Source of the DNA: Callaeas wilsoni
Lineage: Eukaryota; Chordata; Aves; Passeriformes; Callaeidae
Assembly (NCBI GenBank): GCA_013398955.1
Contig: VWPU01012277.1
Location: forward strand, 1-64,000
Length of the DNA: 64,000 nt
Direction: 5' to 3'
Shown: positions 10,421 to 24,284 of the stretch, in pieces
Numbering within the stretch: the first letter of the stretch is position 1
Layout of the letters: each line of letters opens with the position of its first letter
Notes under the pieces: model-generated
Database searches by the model: none
What the model was told of the DNA's origin: nothing
Seen by the model: only the letters and a program-made list of their open reading frames with translations
Position numbers and translations under genes: made by a program

Positions 10421-13400
10421 CAAAGCATGTAAGCATTCTAGACTTGCAGGAAAACAGTTGCAAAGCTATTAGTTCCTTATGTACAAACACTTACTCGTTT
10501 TTCTTGTACAAAGCTGTCAACCACTAGTATTCTGTAAAAAGTGTATCACTTTTGCATAGGCCATCAAGGGATGTCAGAACCAAAAAGTCCTCCAGCTACC
10601 TACTTTCAAACGTGTTCTTTTAGTTTACAAATAAGCTGGCAATAAGTGTACTTCTCCGGACTCATCTAGAAACAAAGCAAGTAGTTAAGTATCCTTCATT
10701 CTGTATGTAAGTTTGTTCTGAGCACCGTCAGCCACTCCATGAATTTGGCAAGCCTCAACACTTAATCAGAGGCCCAGGCTGCTTGGCTTCCTCTTCATTC
10801 AGTGTTGCCACCAACATGTCTGTCCCTGCAGGCAGGAGGAGCTTTCCTGTCACTGTCAGAGCTTTGCAATCCAGGGGATGACACATAGAGATCAAAATGG
10901 TTTAGTGTGCATGAGAATCACTTACATGACTTGTTTCATTTTGCTGCTATTTCTGTTCTGCCTATAAAATCAAAACACTTTATTTTTGGAAGCAAAGAAC
11001 TGCTGTTTTCTAATATTCTAATTGCTTTATATTTCAAGACCCAGAAAGTTCCCTGACCTGTTCAAGGTGAAGCCCACTGATTTTTCGTTGCTCCCTTTAA
11101 TGGGATGTTCTGGAGCTGGAAGCAGAGATAACTCTCTCATCTAGTGTAAAACTGCTGGTAGCCAAATCTGGAGGATGACCACATGGAACAAAGGGAAAAA
11201 ACCCAAACCAATGAACAAACAAACAAGCCATAAAGCAGATTCTCTTCTTGCAGCTTGCTTTACTGCAATCAGATCTTCACTGAAGATGTTTACAAGAACA
11301 TTTTAGTTGATCCAAGGGAAAATTAAAAGCTTGAAAAATATAAATTAATTCTTGAGAAAAAGCCTTCTGGGTGGCAGTGGTAAATTTGCAGACCTCTACA
11401 GACCTTTTAAAATCTTTCTTAAAAGGATGAAGATTTCCATGGCAAACCAGAGGAGGAGTGAAAAAGGAAGAAAAAGTGTTGAGGAACCTTCCTTGCCATC
11501 ACTGGACACATTCTATGTCTGAACTTACTTTTTATAGTTATCTTTCATGAAGTCCTAAAAAGCAGTCCATAGCCTCATTCAGACTAAGAAATCAGATTTT
11601 AGAAGTTACCACTTCAAAGTGCTACTCAGTGAGTTGTGCAAAGTGCTTTTAATTTCATTTCTTTTTATTTATTCAGGATTTTTATAGGAATAATTTATAA
11701 GAAGCAAAAAAAAAATTATTATAATTAAATGGTAAAAGCATCAATATTAAATTATGCAGTCTTTTTGAAAGAAGGACCACATTTGTGGGATGAATTGCGT
11801 AAGCACATTTCTGTTACTTCCCAGGATAACAATTAATGGCATACTCTCCTCAGAATTTTAGCTTCAGAGACAACCTGAACAGCGTTGTCCTCTATCGCCA
11901 CTCACTTTGTCTCTTTTCTCTTGATGGTCAACATCTTTGCTGAAGGCACAAAACTAGCGTGATCTGTGGGCTACTAACAGTGATCTATCCATTAAAATCT
12001 ACAATTTCTATTTTGGATGAAATTAGTACATTTAATTAGATATAATTTTATGGAATTGATTGTGTTGAAACTGAAATATGAAATACAGAAAGCCATGATT
12101 AAACAGCTGTAGAATACATTTGTATTTGTGTGGTCTAAACAAATGAGGAAATAAGAATTCAATATTTCTCCTCACCTCTGTCAGTTTCATAAGATGAATT
12201 TTCCTTCTTTTGTTATTTCAAAATTACAAAATGATTTGTTGGATTGGAAAAATTAACATTTGGCTTGGCTTGGGTGAATAGCTGTGGTTAAAACAAGTGT
12301 CTTGCCAAAAATCTATTTCCTGTATCAGGTCCAGCCAGTATGGACATCAAAAACAGGTCTTGAGGAAATCCAAACAGTAGCTATTGCATTTATAAAGGAC
12401 TCTAATGGAGCCTGAGGATGAGTAATGTCTCTGAACTGGATGCATCTTTCCTTCTGGAGATGGGTTTCGTTTTTTTTGTAATATATTTTTGCACTGAGCT
12501 TGGCTAAGAAGAAAGCTTTCTAAACCACTGTTCCTAATATAAATCTTTGACATATGCACATCTGTTTGTCAGTGTGGTTTCATAAGCTGGTTTGGATCCC
12601 AACAGTAGTCTTATTCTTCAAAATATTTTGTCATCAACAAAGATTTGTGGTGACACATGAAACCCTTTTCAACACACAAAATCGTCTCTAAGTCAAAATA
12701 AAATTGTACAGAGTGCTGAATTAAAATGTCAAGCCAAAGCTTAAAAAGCCTGTCCTGCTTTAATTTTCACAGTTAAATAAACCCTTGTCTATATTCTGGC
12801 TTCACAAAACTGTCCTGGAGTGCATTGTCTGACTGCTGAAATAAGAAAATTTCTAACATTCAGTTTGTTTCCTCAAGTGGTGTCCCACATCCAAATTCAA
12901 ACAGGACTTGTTTGGTGGTTGTAGAAATATCATCCATAAAGTCTTTGTGGCTGGTTGACAGTAAGGATACATGTCTTGTTGGACATACATTACATTTCCA
13001 AAGCAGTTTTGGTAACAAGCTGTGATTTTTGATTTTCTATTCATGTAAATGCTAACATGTCTGTTTAAACTGTACTAAGCCAACTTGGCTTAATTCAGTT
13101 CAATGAAATTGCCGCATGTTGGGGACCATCCTGAAACTTCTGTAAGGACCACATTATCTGTTCAGACAGCAAACCCAGAGCCTTAGTCTCAAATGTAGCT
13201 GAAAGCATCTCAAGTATCCTTTACACCCAGGCCTGACGGCTTGCATGACCTTCCTCATTGCCTGCCTTCAGACAGTGTGCAGGTTGTCTGCATGGCAGCC
13301 GTACAAACACACGGCACATCTGGGAGCACACCCATCTTCCCTTTTCTCTTGTGTCTCCTCTTTCAGAGTGGTGCAGACATAGTTTTTATGGCCTGGTATC

Positions 13401-16400
13401 GCTGCTTTTTAATCCTTATATTTTCTTCTCTGCTACCTGAAGATACTTTTTTTCCCCCAATTTGGACAAATACTTGAACACCTTTTCTGGAACCTCGATG
13501 ACCCCCATCGAGGGTCAGTCCCTCAATGTTGCCTGTATCTTTCAAGAGTCCAAGAGTCCCTGGTGTTGTCTGTCTCCACATCCATATATGTTCATACTTT
13601 TACAGTGGTTGCATTTCTGCATTTCATATTTTTCTTTCCCTGGCTCTCATGTGGAGATAATTTAGATCGCTCCAAGTTAGCCAGATGGATTCTATGACAA
13701 CAGGTGGATTTTTGGAAAGAGCATTCATTTTCATTCCTGCACTAAAAAAATGGCTAGTGAATTTCAAATTCTTGGTTGTACAAATATGGCTGGCTTTTTA
13801 GAGAGTAACTTAATGAAAAGGTGACAAGAAATCCATGTAATTTTTGTCAGCCTTGTGTTTTCAGTGTGTTGCATGCCTTCTGCTTTCATTGTGCTTTCTC
13901 TCATCCTGTCTGGGACACACACAGACGGTTCTCATTCATTGGTTTTCATCAACCATAATGGTGTCTTCACTATTACTAGCAGTTATTGAATGTGATGTCA
14001 AACTCCTCTGCATGTACTGCTATTTCTACACAAGACAAGTGTAATGAGCTATTGAATACTGGTGTGTAAATGCACTATCTACAGACAGTATTATTGTGTC
14101 GGTCTTCCACAGATAACTGTGAACTTCGTCAGCATGTCATTCTCAGGATCTACTGAAGATTTTGTGTATTTTCACACGTAACTTACAGAAAAGCTCATGA
14201 GGGAGCATCAGTAAGCACTTGAACTCTGATAGGAGTTGTGTTTGGTAGACAAATGGCACCATATTCAAAATTACAAAAAACTATTTATCAAGAAGATGAA
14301 GGAAATTCACTTAGTATCTGTGGCTCAGCTGATTGACAGCTAATGCAGTAGTCAAACGTGTTAAAAGTTAATTGAATGCTATGGCAAAAAGCATTCTCCC
14401 TGATAGGACACTTTATTGTCTCTGTCATTGTCTCTGTTTCTCAAGGATTTCTACATAAATTCACTTAGTTTCTAACAGAGATTGTGTCAACTACATTGTA
14501 TGCTGGTCTTTTATTTCGTTATATTTTTGGCATGAAGCGTTTTAAATGTTTATGGTGTCTTCTGTTGCTGTCAGGACTACACATGCATCTACTGCAACAT
14601 GACCAGTCTCAGACTCATATACATTGTGTTAGCAATATTCACCATGTAACCATTGCATGGCTTTTTCCTCAGGGACAAAAGACAGCAACAGAGGTTGACA
14701 GGCAGTTTAAAATGTACTGATCATATGATCATAACATTAGTATAATAAAAATATAGTCCTTAAGTTCTTTGACTTGGAAGTATCCTTTATTTTTCAGATT
14801 TCAGGAGTCATCTTAAATTAGGACTATGGAGTTAAGATTATGCATACTTGAATGTCTATTAATCGGTTACAGGACACAGAGCTTTGTTTCTTGCACTAAG
14901 TATTTTATCTGATTAGTGCAGGTGTAAATAGAAGGTTTTTGCCTTCTTTAGGAGATATTTTTTGCCAAGTTAGTTGCACACCAGTATAAGAAGTCTCTAT
15001 TTTATTCTTAATTCATGATGTGCCTCGCTTATTTGGTGCTTGATAGCTTTTGGAATATGTTATCAACCTCACATGGCACTGAGCCACTGTTCTCCTGGCT
15101 TGATCTTTCAATAAAGTTCAAAATGATTTGCAATGATTCCTCCAACCTCTGTGACACTTGCTAAATTTTGCTGTGTGAGCAGTAACTCTTTCCTAAACAG
15201 ATACAACTGTTTTCTCAGCAAAGGGATCACTCTCATATCTCTGCTTATGTTTCAGATGCCAGCTGTTTGTTCAACAGTGTTAGAATTTGCTCATCAGTGT
15301 CTTAGAAAGTACTATCAAGAGACACTGCAGACTGTTTTTTTGCACAGTTCATTACAGTCCACTAATGCTTTAATCTTGCCTTTTAGAGTATGATGTCAGT
15401 GCTTTAAACACACTTTCTCACCTTCATTTTCTTCAAATCAAGCTGGTAAAATGAGAACAGAACAGCTTCCACTACAGTGGCTGCTGCTGACTACCCTGCA
15501 CTGAGAGTGTTGGACCAAGGCTGGTACAGACCAGCAGTGCTGCTGTAGGCAAACATCAGACTTTTCTCCCTTTTTACTTCTTACAGTGGTAAAATATGGC
15601 AGCTGTAGCAGGTGTTTCAGCTCCTGCAGTGAAATTTATTACATAGAACTGGTAGGTCCTTTTCTTCCTTGCTTCCTTCCTTCCTTCATTGGTTCATGAA
15701 AACCAATCTAGAATCTTTTGCAACTTTATCAAATTGAGCACTCAGGTAAAAAAAGAACTTTCAGGTGTTGGCCAATTATTCTGTAATGATGCATCAAAGC
15801 ACTCATGGGACTTATTAATCTACCAGTTTGGACTATATTTCCGATTTGTAATACCTAGCCTTATGCAAGAAGAACAGAAGCTCAAAAGAGAGGAAAGACC
15901 ATCCTAAAGGGCTTGATCTCTTCTCTGTGTAATGAATTCTAATGAAGCTAGAAAACAAGGCTACCATTATGGAAAAATGGGAAAGGACATAAAAGTAGAT
16001 ATTATCTTAGCACAACAGGGAAAAACTTGGAAGATGGCCAAGAGCTTTTCTGCTTGTGTTACCATTAAGGAAAATTTATTAATTGTATCTCATGACATCT
16101 AAGTTTGGGAAAAGATTAAAAAGGAGAGTAAATAAAAGCTAGAGAGCATGTGGCATAGTAGTTATACATACAGTTGGAATAGTCTGAAATATCAATAATT
16201 TATGGGACAATGAAAAACAAAGTTTTAAGATAGACCCTGGACCTGTCAGTCAGAGGAATCTGTTGAGTTACAGCCCTGGACCAATTGATTAAAGATACTA
16301 TTAGCAGCTTGGAGAATGTTAAATTGAAAAAAGAATACAATAGGTTATCATGTTGTAGTGAAATAAAATATATTTTTGTTTATATAGAGAGAAGTTTATA

Positions 16401-17348
16401 GGTAACTTTATCTCAGACTTGCTCCAGATGTATCTCCTATGTTCGTAAGTAGAAAAAAATTATGATAAAAGATTGATCAACCATATAAAGAGCTTTAAAG
16501 GTTAGTACAGTTTGTTAATTCTTATATGGGAAGTTCTTGTCTATTAATGACTGAATTGCTATAGGCATAATATCAATAGGTGTGATGTAAATTTTACCAC
16601 TGATACTGTGTGGTACAAACTCAGCTGTGTGTGACCTGTCTCTTTAGTACCTTCAGCTTCCAGATTTCACTAGTGAAAGATGATTTCACTCTGGTAACAC
16701 TTGATTGTTTAATTGATGTTTAGCTCTTCAATACACCTGAGCTGTGCACTGTAAACAGGTAGAAGTGCTGAACATTACTGAAGAGTAATTAATGAGCTCA
16801 ATTAAACTTCAAGCTGCACATGATTTTCACCGAGCCTCCATATATATGCTGGATTTCCGCACAAACCCACTTCATTAAAATCTTCTGTACAATGATTCCT
16901 TCTCCTACAGACAAATTATACTTGCTTGATACTTGATATATATTATCAATGTTGTCACATGAATAAGTCACATGCAAAGAGGGCATCCAATGATTATGCG
17001 GATAAAAACTCTCCTGCATTTTGAACAGCCTCTTAGAAGAAGCTAGAATAATATAACTGAGTAAGAAGTCCTACATTTATTTTTTTTTCTGCAATGCAGC
17101 TGCTTTCTATAATTATAGTTATGGACCTACTTTTTCACCCTACTACATTTATCCTATGGAAATTCCAGTAGTTTGAATTCCAGTAATTTCTTCTGCCAGA
17201 AGAAAACTTGGCAGAATATGTTTTTCTACAAATGAGCTATTCCTCCTAGGGCCACTTGTACCTACCAGAATTGTATACAGCCTAGAAGTTATGTCCTGAT
17301 GATGAAAATCAGTAATAAAACTTCACTCTGTATCATACCTAACACTGA
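10421..17348. other. About 7 kb unique low-GC sequence; no gene seen
   Basis: No open frame exceeds 90 codons, and none is recognisable. A small CpG-containing hairpin lies at 13493-13513. Short T- or A-runs and a CTTCC run near 15665 are the only low-complexity features. Intergenic or intronic DNA. Confidence 0.6.
13493..13513. repeat. Perfect 8-bp hairpin with CpG in both arms
   Basis: CCTCGATG (13493-13500) and CATCGAGG (13506-13513) are perfect inverted arms around a 5-base loop. Hairpins of this size are expected several times in a window of this length, but CpG in both arms is unusual in this CpG-poor stretch. Confidence 0.5.
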
Positions 17349-17397
17349 AGAGTACATGAAAGTCTCACCAAGAGTACATGAAAGTCTCACCAAGAGT
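17349..17397 (+). repeat. 22-bp tandem duplication
   Basis: The 22-base unit beginning AGAGTACATGAAAG occupies 17349-17370 and is repeated without change at 17371-17392. A third partial start (AGAGT) runs to 17397. Identity suggests a recent local duplication by slippage. It lies inside a 68-codon frame with no recognisable product. Confidence 0.9.
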
Positions 17398-20300
17398 TTG
17401 TGGGAGAAACCAGAAGAGTCAAGTGGTAATTTTGCATTCAAAATCTATTCCCATGATAACTTAATTTGTCAAATAAATAAACAATGTAGAGGAAAACAAA
17501 TGTGATTGGGCATCTGTAATGCTTCCTAATCTGCACTTGACTTTTCCACCATCTAGTGTTTACTCTGAAAATATATTATTGATGCAGCAGGAAGCAGAGG
17601 CATTGCTTAGGTTCAGTGTATTGAACACTCTTCAAAGCTGATCTGAAAAGTAAATACCAGATAATAAGCCTGGCATTTTTTATTGAGAATGATATGGAGC
17701 TTGACTACACTGACAGTGATTAAAAATCCTGAGAGATTGGTCTGAGACATGTTGAGAAAGCCCAGGTTTTGAGAACATACACCTGTCTGCCAGATGTGTG
17801 TTATGGCAACAAGGGTGAGGAAGGAAGACTGCTGTGACAACTAAACCTCAGATTTTATTTTCAGACTTGAAAATGTAAATTACAGTGAGTGCATGATTTT
17901 GATTCTTCATCAACCCAACTACTTTTCACCAAACTTTTCTTACTTTTGCCACTTGATTAATGCACTTGTAAATACATACATGTGAAAAAAAACGCATTTC
18001 AATCTGTTATGTACAGCATCCCTAAGAAGTTATACACATATATTTGAACATTAAAAGAGTTGCAATCAGTTTGAACGTGTTGTGCAGAAACTTTTATTAT
18101 TGAAGCTATTGTACAGTAAAAGTTAGAGCAGAGATTCCATAAATTCATTCACGAAGTGAGATCTAAGGAGTGGGAATGGCCACACAATGAAATTCACCCA
18201 CAATACAGTACAAGATGACCACATTAAAAAATGTCCTACAAAGACTTCATGGACTCCAGCTGCCCAGGGCACCTCCCTCTGAACAGTTGCATTAGAAAAT
18301 GATTTTCTAAATAGAAACTTCAAAATAATTTGTGCTGCAGATTTTAAGGCCCTACTTGTATCACACATTTTTTATGGAGATTCATCTGCTCATGACTGAG
18401 AGAGAGTACAAGAGTGCCTATGAGTCACAAGTGTGGTTTCTCACATAGATCTGGTGTGGTTTGCTAACAAACTGAGCTCCTCCTCACAGGTAGAGCTAGT
18501 GGTCCCCCTGAAGAACATCAAGTCATCAAGGACTGCAAAAACAAATTTGCTGGCTCTCCAGGAGGAGACAATTATAGCAACCACTCCAACTAGCTGTTTC
18601 TTTTATATTTTTCCTTTGATGCTGCTTGAAGACCTGCATATGGCCAGACCATCTGAGTACTCTCCTGAGTTCAATCCAGTAACTGGAGGAAGATGCTCCA
18701 GCTCATTATTTCTTCCATGACAGTGTATGAAAGTGTAGTTCTAGAGAAGAGTGTAATATCAGGATGATCATGTACAAAATTTCACATTTTACTAAATCAG
18801 AGCAAGGTAAAGACTGCCCAAAAGCTTTGACAAGGGCTAATAATTTCTTCTGACAAAAGCAACCGACCAACAAACAACAAAAAATACCAGCAAAACACCC
18901 ACAAAAAGGCACTAACATATTTCATTCCCTGACAGGATTGAGGGAGGTGAGCCTCTGCTGCCTGGAAACTCTGTGGCAGGACGCTGTTCCCTCTAATGAA
19001 GTGAGCAATACACTAAATATGAAATGAAGCCTAAGTTGCCTAATTTGCTGAAATACATGGCTAGCAAGTGAACATAAATCTATCTGTCAGTAATGCTTAG
19101 TAAACGGTTCTTGACTACTTTGACAAATTTTTCTTTCTGTTTGTCAAAGAAAAGGTATCCAGCAAAAGTGAGACAAAACTGGGAAAGCAAGATGTGTTTT
19201 AACTGGATTAGCAGAGGTGTTTAGCTGTGTGAACAGTCCATGATCATGTCTAGAATATTCATTTTAGAGTGAAAAAGGACAATGAAGTGTGCCTAAAGCT
19301 AAGTCAAGAAACCCAGTCTTCAGTGGCAGAGGAATTCCAGAAACTATTTGAAGCCTCTGAGATACTTCATGTCACTATAAAGAGCCCAATCTCAGAAATG
19401 GTGAGGAGGAGATTTTATTTTTTTAACCATTGACACTGCAGGGGTACCAGGACCATCTGAAAGTCTGTTCAAATGCAGTTGGAAGACCTGGTGAAAAACA
19501 GAGCTCTGGGACATGGAGAAAGGAGAGAGAAATAATGAATTTGTGGGTGGTTGGGAGCAATTGCTCTAAAGTAGGAGGGCTCAAGGACAATTTTTAGGAA
19601 GGCTGATAGTACCAGATGATGGCAGAAGCCCAGGAAGTAGAAAAGGAAGAGCAAAAACCATTGGAAGAAGGAACAAATTCAAGATTTCTGAAGAACAGAA
19701 GTCATTTAAGGGTGGATCAGTGAATTAGAAGATAGTTTATGATGCTTTCAGCTTTTTCTGGGGCATAATAAACCTTGCCTTGCGTTTAGATTTCTAATTT
19801 CCTCCTAAAACTTGAAGCTAAAATAGGCAAGCCAACTGACACTTGAATGGCTGTACTTGTCTTCAATGACTCTACAAAGATCTGTGGTGACTATGTGGAT
19901 ATAGTGGGTGACTGTAGAAGTAACTACACTGGAGACGCTTGATTTTCAGAAGAGATGGAAAGCACCCCATATTTCATTCACTGAGCTCTGTCTGAATGTG
20001 ATCTAACCTAGAAAGAGCTAAAAAACCTGCCAGACAAAGGATCACCCTTCCCTTCAGTAGGGGGACAGCCATTTCAGAAAAAGGCTGACCAGCTCTGACG
20101 AGAGGAAAATTTCAAGACAGAGAAGCCAAGTCAGGCAGTCTGCTGAGCCACTAGTTATCTCCTACAGGATGAAAGGGAGGGAGGAAGGAGGGAGTGAGGT
20201 ATTCTGTAGCCGCCCCTCACAGCTTTCCAGGAGAATGCTGGCAATTCGGCTTCTGAGTCATAGTCATGCACTGCTGTCCTGCAGAAGGGGCGGCGTTTGG

Positions 20301-22518
20301 AGCAGAGAGGCTTGACTCGCTCCTTGAAATGGTCCCAAGTGCCAGCTCCCCAGGTTTGATGGAAGCAAATGCATTCAGCCTGGGGCACTGGATGGAATTC
20401 TATGTTTCTTTATCTGTGACAGATTGTTATGCACTTGCAGCTTTAATATTCTGTCCAGCCCTGATACAGACTGAATCCTTTAACCTTCCTCCAGAAAAAA
20501 ACAAAAAAAAGTTTAAATTCATTCCAGCAACTTGCGCACATTCTCCTGTTGTGCAGTCTCAGAGCTGAGGCTACAGAGCTATGCTGTAGGCTTGGTGTGT
20601 TCCAGCTCCCCAAGACTCCCTTAGGCCCAGGGGTGATAACCACTTTCATCTCTTTGCACTCTAGATGCAGCACAGAGGTTGTAAACTCAATGATGTGGTT
20701 TGGAAATTGGAGTTTTGCCTCATTTGGGACAACTTAGCCTTCATAATGAACATCAATTTTACATTTCTGTGAAGCAGAAACGTATTTACATCAGCCTAGC
20801 AAATTAGAGAATCTATCCAGAAACAGAGTTGACAGTCCCAAAGTAAAATCAAATAATAAAAAAGAAGCCATTAAGATGGTTCTGCAGTCATTATTGTGGC
20901 AAAGACAGCAAAAGAAAGCACACTGTGTTAGACTGTACAATGTATTAGGATGTAATTGTACCATTTCATCCCTGCTGATAATGCAATTAAGGTAACAAAA
21001 TATTGAAGCTTTCTCCATTTCCTCTGACATAGGTGAAGGGGTATGATCAGGTACAGGATAGAATAAATATGTTTACTCTCCATAAAAATTCCAGTCAGTT
21101 TGTTTCTCATGAAATGGTTGTACTGCCACTGGTATATATAAAAGTTGTGCTGTGTTCATAAGGAAACTAGTCATATTGAAATGATTAAAGCTGACCAAAA
21201 GGAGAATTATCTAAGAAATCCATAGTATTTTACGGATGAGCTGGCATGTATAGTATTTACCATACCATAACTCATACAAGTCTTACTTACTATCTTAATG
21301 AGTGACAATAGCATATCTGGAAAACATCTGCCCTGGAAAAGGACACATCAACTACTCTGTCTGCCTGAAAAATGTAGATATAGTATTACTCTATGTCAGC
21401 CATGCATATCATATGTGGTATGAAATGTCTTCTGTGGTAAAAGAATAACGAGTGCATGCTTCATCTCTCAATGCCCCAGTATAGACTCTGGTGTCCTTTC
21501 TCAGGATGAGCACCCCTTACTCCTTGAGTAGTCCAATGGAAAAAAGGGTACATGTTTTCTGCTCTGCAAGAGTTCAGGCTACTTTATGAATTAAATCCCA
21601 GCAGGGCTAAAATAATTTTCCAGCAAGTTACTAAAAAAGCATTTGCAATTTACCATAATTATTCTTCATGTTCTTATGAAGACATTGGCAGTAGGAAAAA
21701 GAGACAAAAGCTTAAAGAAGGTATTTCTTTTGCTAATTTTAAAGAAAGCACTTAGGTTACCACGGCCCTTTATATAGTTGCTCTCTTTTCCTTTTCAACT
21801 GTCATGCATGTTTTGGCTGGCATGATTACAGTATAGTCCTAATCCCCAGAAGAGCATTTTTCCCATCAGAACCAGCAGCAGCTGCGGCTTGAACATGTTT
21901 ATCAACACACCCACCTGTGTTTTTGTCATGGACCGCCAATGATGCCATAACTCCTCCTGTGCTTTCCACTATGTAGGTGTTTGTAGTGTCTTTCCAAATA
22001 AGTAAATTTTGAGAGCCAAGATGTTTCCCATTTGATAGAGTATTTTAGTAAAGTGAACTTTGCTTTAGTGAAAAAACTCCAGAAGGGTCAGACCTATGGC
22101 AATTACAAGAGGCAGTAAATACATCCTGCAAGTTTTAGAGGAATGTAGTGTCCAGCCCTCTACTCTTTAAAGAGCATCTGTTTTCTGGAATCAGCAGAAG
22201 TTTTTTTGCTGTTACTTTGGACACTGGTCTCTTTTTTATATAAACTGAGAAAATACTGAACCCATCAACATGTTATGGTTTCTTTTCTGGCTCAGGATAC
22301 AGATAAAGTAATGGGAAAAAGTTAGCATCGTAGGCATCTGAATGCTTGCAGTAATTCACTTTCTTCAGTAGTTATGCTTTGTCATCAGAGAGTGTGAACA
22401 TTTTCATTCTTATTAACAGAGTGATCTTTAGCCAAGGAATTATCTAATAGAACAGCTGTGACACTTAGAAGCAAACTGTGAATTCAAATTAATTTAGAAA
22501 ATTTTGCTTCGGCTTAGA
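17398..22518. other. About 5 kb unique low-GC sequence; no gene seen
   Basis: Only short, unrecognised frames (at most 100 codons) occur. A purine-rich GGGAGGAAGG run lies near 20165-20195, and a TATATATAAAAG string at 21133-21144 is probably a chance TATA-like match. Nothing else was recognised. Confidence 0.6.
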
Positions 22519-22557
22519 TTTTTCTTTTCCTTTTTTTCTTTCTTTTTTTTTTTTTTT
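22519..22557. repeat. T-rich low-complexity tract
   Basis: Mostly T with scattered C, ending in a long pure T-run. It is simple sequence without a visible retroelement body on either side. Confidence 0.75.
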
Positions 22558-24284
22558 AATAAATGTAGCAGTGATCTAAAATATTTTGTGCCAACTCCTG
22601 GACTTATCAGGTATTCTTATATTAACTGAACTAAGGAATGTAAGGTGGAGATAAAAATCGGTGTGGCAGATGTGATGCCAGTGTTCATTTAACCCAAAGT
22701 TCCAATTTGTTCCCTAAACACAAGGTTTCATGACTATTCCACATGCCTTTAAATGATATTTTTCATCTCCTTACAAAGGTCTGTTCTTAGATAGAAAATG
22801 CTGTGGTCTAAACTAGAAACGTGAGAAGACTTCTATTTATTATCTTGTTAGTTCCAGAAGAGGAATCTACCAGCACTTAGAGAAGACTAAGCAGAGTTTA
22901 ATGGCAGTTTATGGGCTCTGTCTCTTAGCAGAATCATGTACTGTTTACAACTGTTTCCAAGACATGCAGGTGCATTGTGAGAAAATGAGCCACTACTGAA
23001 GTCATATTATAGACACTTAGTTACAAGTGTTTCAGTCACACAGCAAGAAATTAACAATGCTGCATTTGTTTTCTTTTTAATATTTCTCATATTTCTTATT
23101 CTCATTCTAAAGGAATGCATTCTAATCCAAGGACACATTCTCATACATTCATTAATCCTGCTGCTCTAAAATGTTTCACATGAAAACTCAAAATCAGATG
23201 GTTTTATGCGTTCCAACTGGGCTTTTGTAAAACAGGGTCATCCTTGAACTTGTCATCTGCTAAGGTATTAAATTCCAGATTTCACTCAATTACATGATCT
23301 TAAGAATGTGGCAAATTGCCATTTCTTTCTCAACTTTGAACAAATGTTATTGCATCTAACTGTTTAATTTCAGGAATCCCTCAATTATAAATGGCCCTTA
23401 GCAGGAAGTTGTATGTCTTCTAAAAATTTACCTATGAAGGGAATGAAAATGTTCTTTATTGCTTATATTCTGTAAAGACTAAAAGAACCTTTTTTTTTTA
23501 AAATCCAGAGTTCAGCAAACATGATTTAACAAATTAATGTTTATTTCAGATCTGTATGCAGTTGTTTTTTTTTTCTTGCATTGGAAGACAGTATTATGAA
23601 ATCTGGTACAGTGCCTTTGCAGAAAGGTTAACTGACCATTAATGTGATCCATTTATTGAAATTACAAATCACTACAGCAAAACATACTCTAAAATGGGGC
23701 AAAGTTCAAATAAACAAACACCTCAAATGAAAAAGAAGTTAGTAAAATAGAATTAAACATGTTATATTAAAAATAGTTGTTTCAGATAAAATCATAACTT
23801 TCTCCTGAAATAGCTGTATGCAATAAATTCCTTTTTGGATATCATATTTTTGTTTTTCTAAAAACAACTTTATGAGATATTCCCCATATCTTTTCTTGTG
23901 TAGCTGTACTCAAAAACTAAGTTCACTGGATTTTTTGACTGAATTTGCAGGAGGTATCTTATTATAACATAACAGTTTCATAGAATTTGTGTTAATTATG
24001 CTATAATTATTAAAAATTATAAAAATTAACACAATTGCACACTTCTTCTCTCTGATTGTATGCGGAATACTGCTAGCCAAAAAGAGTGTATTGCTTATTA
24101 CTGCAGTTTATATTTCACCCGAGAGGTTTTAAACCAGCAAATCTGCATTTTTAAACTTAAATTTTTAAGCAAAAGAGATAAATGATTTTTCAACATTTCT
24201 CGCATAGCTGTCCTTTCTCTCAGTTGGACTTTCTGCTGGAACAAAATGCTCTGGACAAGTGTGTAATGTTGGACAAGACCACAT
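22558..24284. other. Unique AT-rich sequence containing a strong hairpin; no gene
   Basis: AT-rich DNA with scattered homopolymer runs. The notable element is the imperfect hairpin at 23987-24034. No coding exon or known repeat was recognised. Confidence 0.6.
23987..24034. repeat. AT-rich 48-base hairpin (two-part stem)
   Basis: The outer arms TTGTGTTAATT (23987-23997) and AATTAACACAA (24024-24034) match perfectly over 11 bases. Inside, TATAATT (24002-24008) pairs with AATTATA (24015-24021) around a 6-base loop, with a 4/2 internal mismatch between the stems. It is shorter than usual microRNA precursors. It may be a cruciform-forming AT element, the relic of a tiny terminal-inverted-repeat element, or chance in AT-rich DNA. 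Confidence 0.6.

Noticed and set aside
18123..18368. 81-codon minus-strand frame with a protein-like look
   Set aside because: I could not link it to any family. No splice signals or second in-frame segment were found.
21133..21144. TATATATAAAAG as a core promoter
   Set aside because: AT-rich context with no CpG, initiator or gene downstream. Such strings are common in AT-rich DNA.
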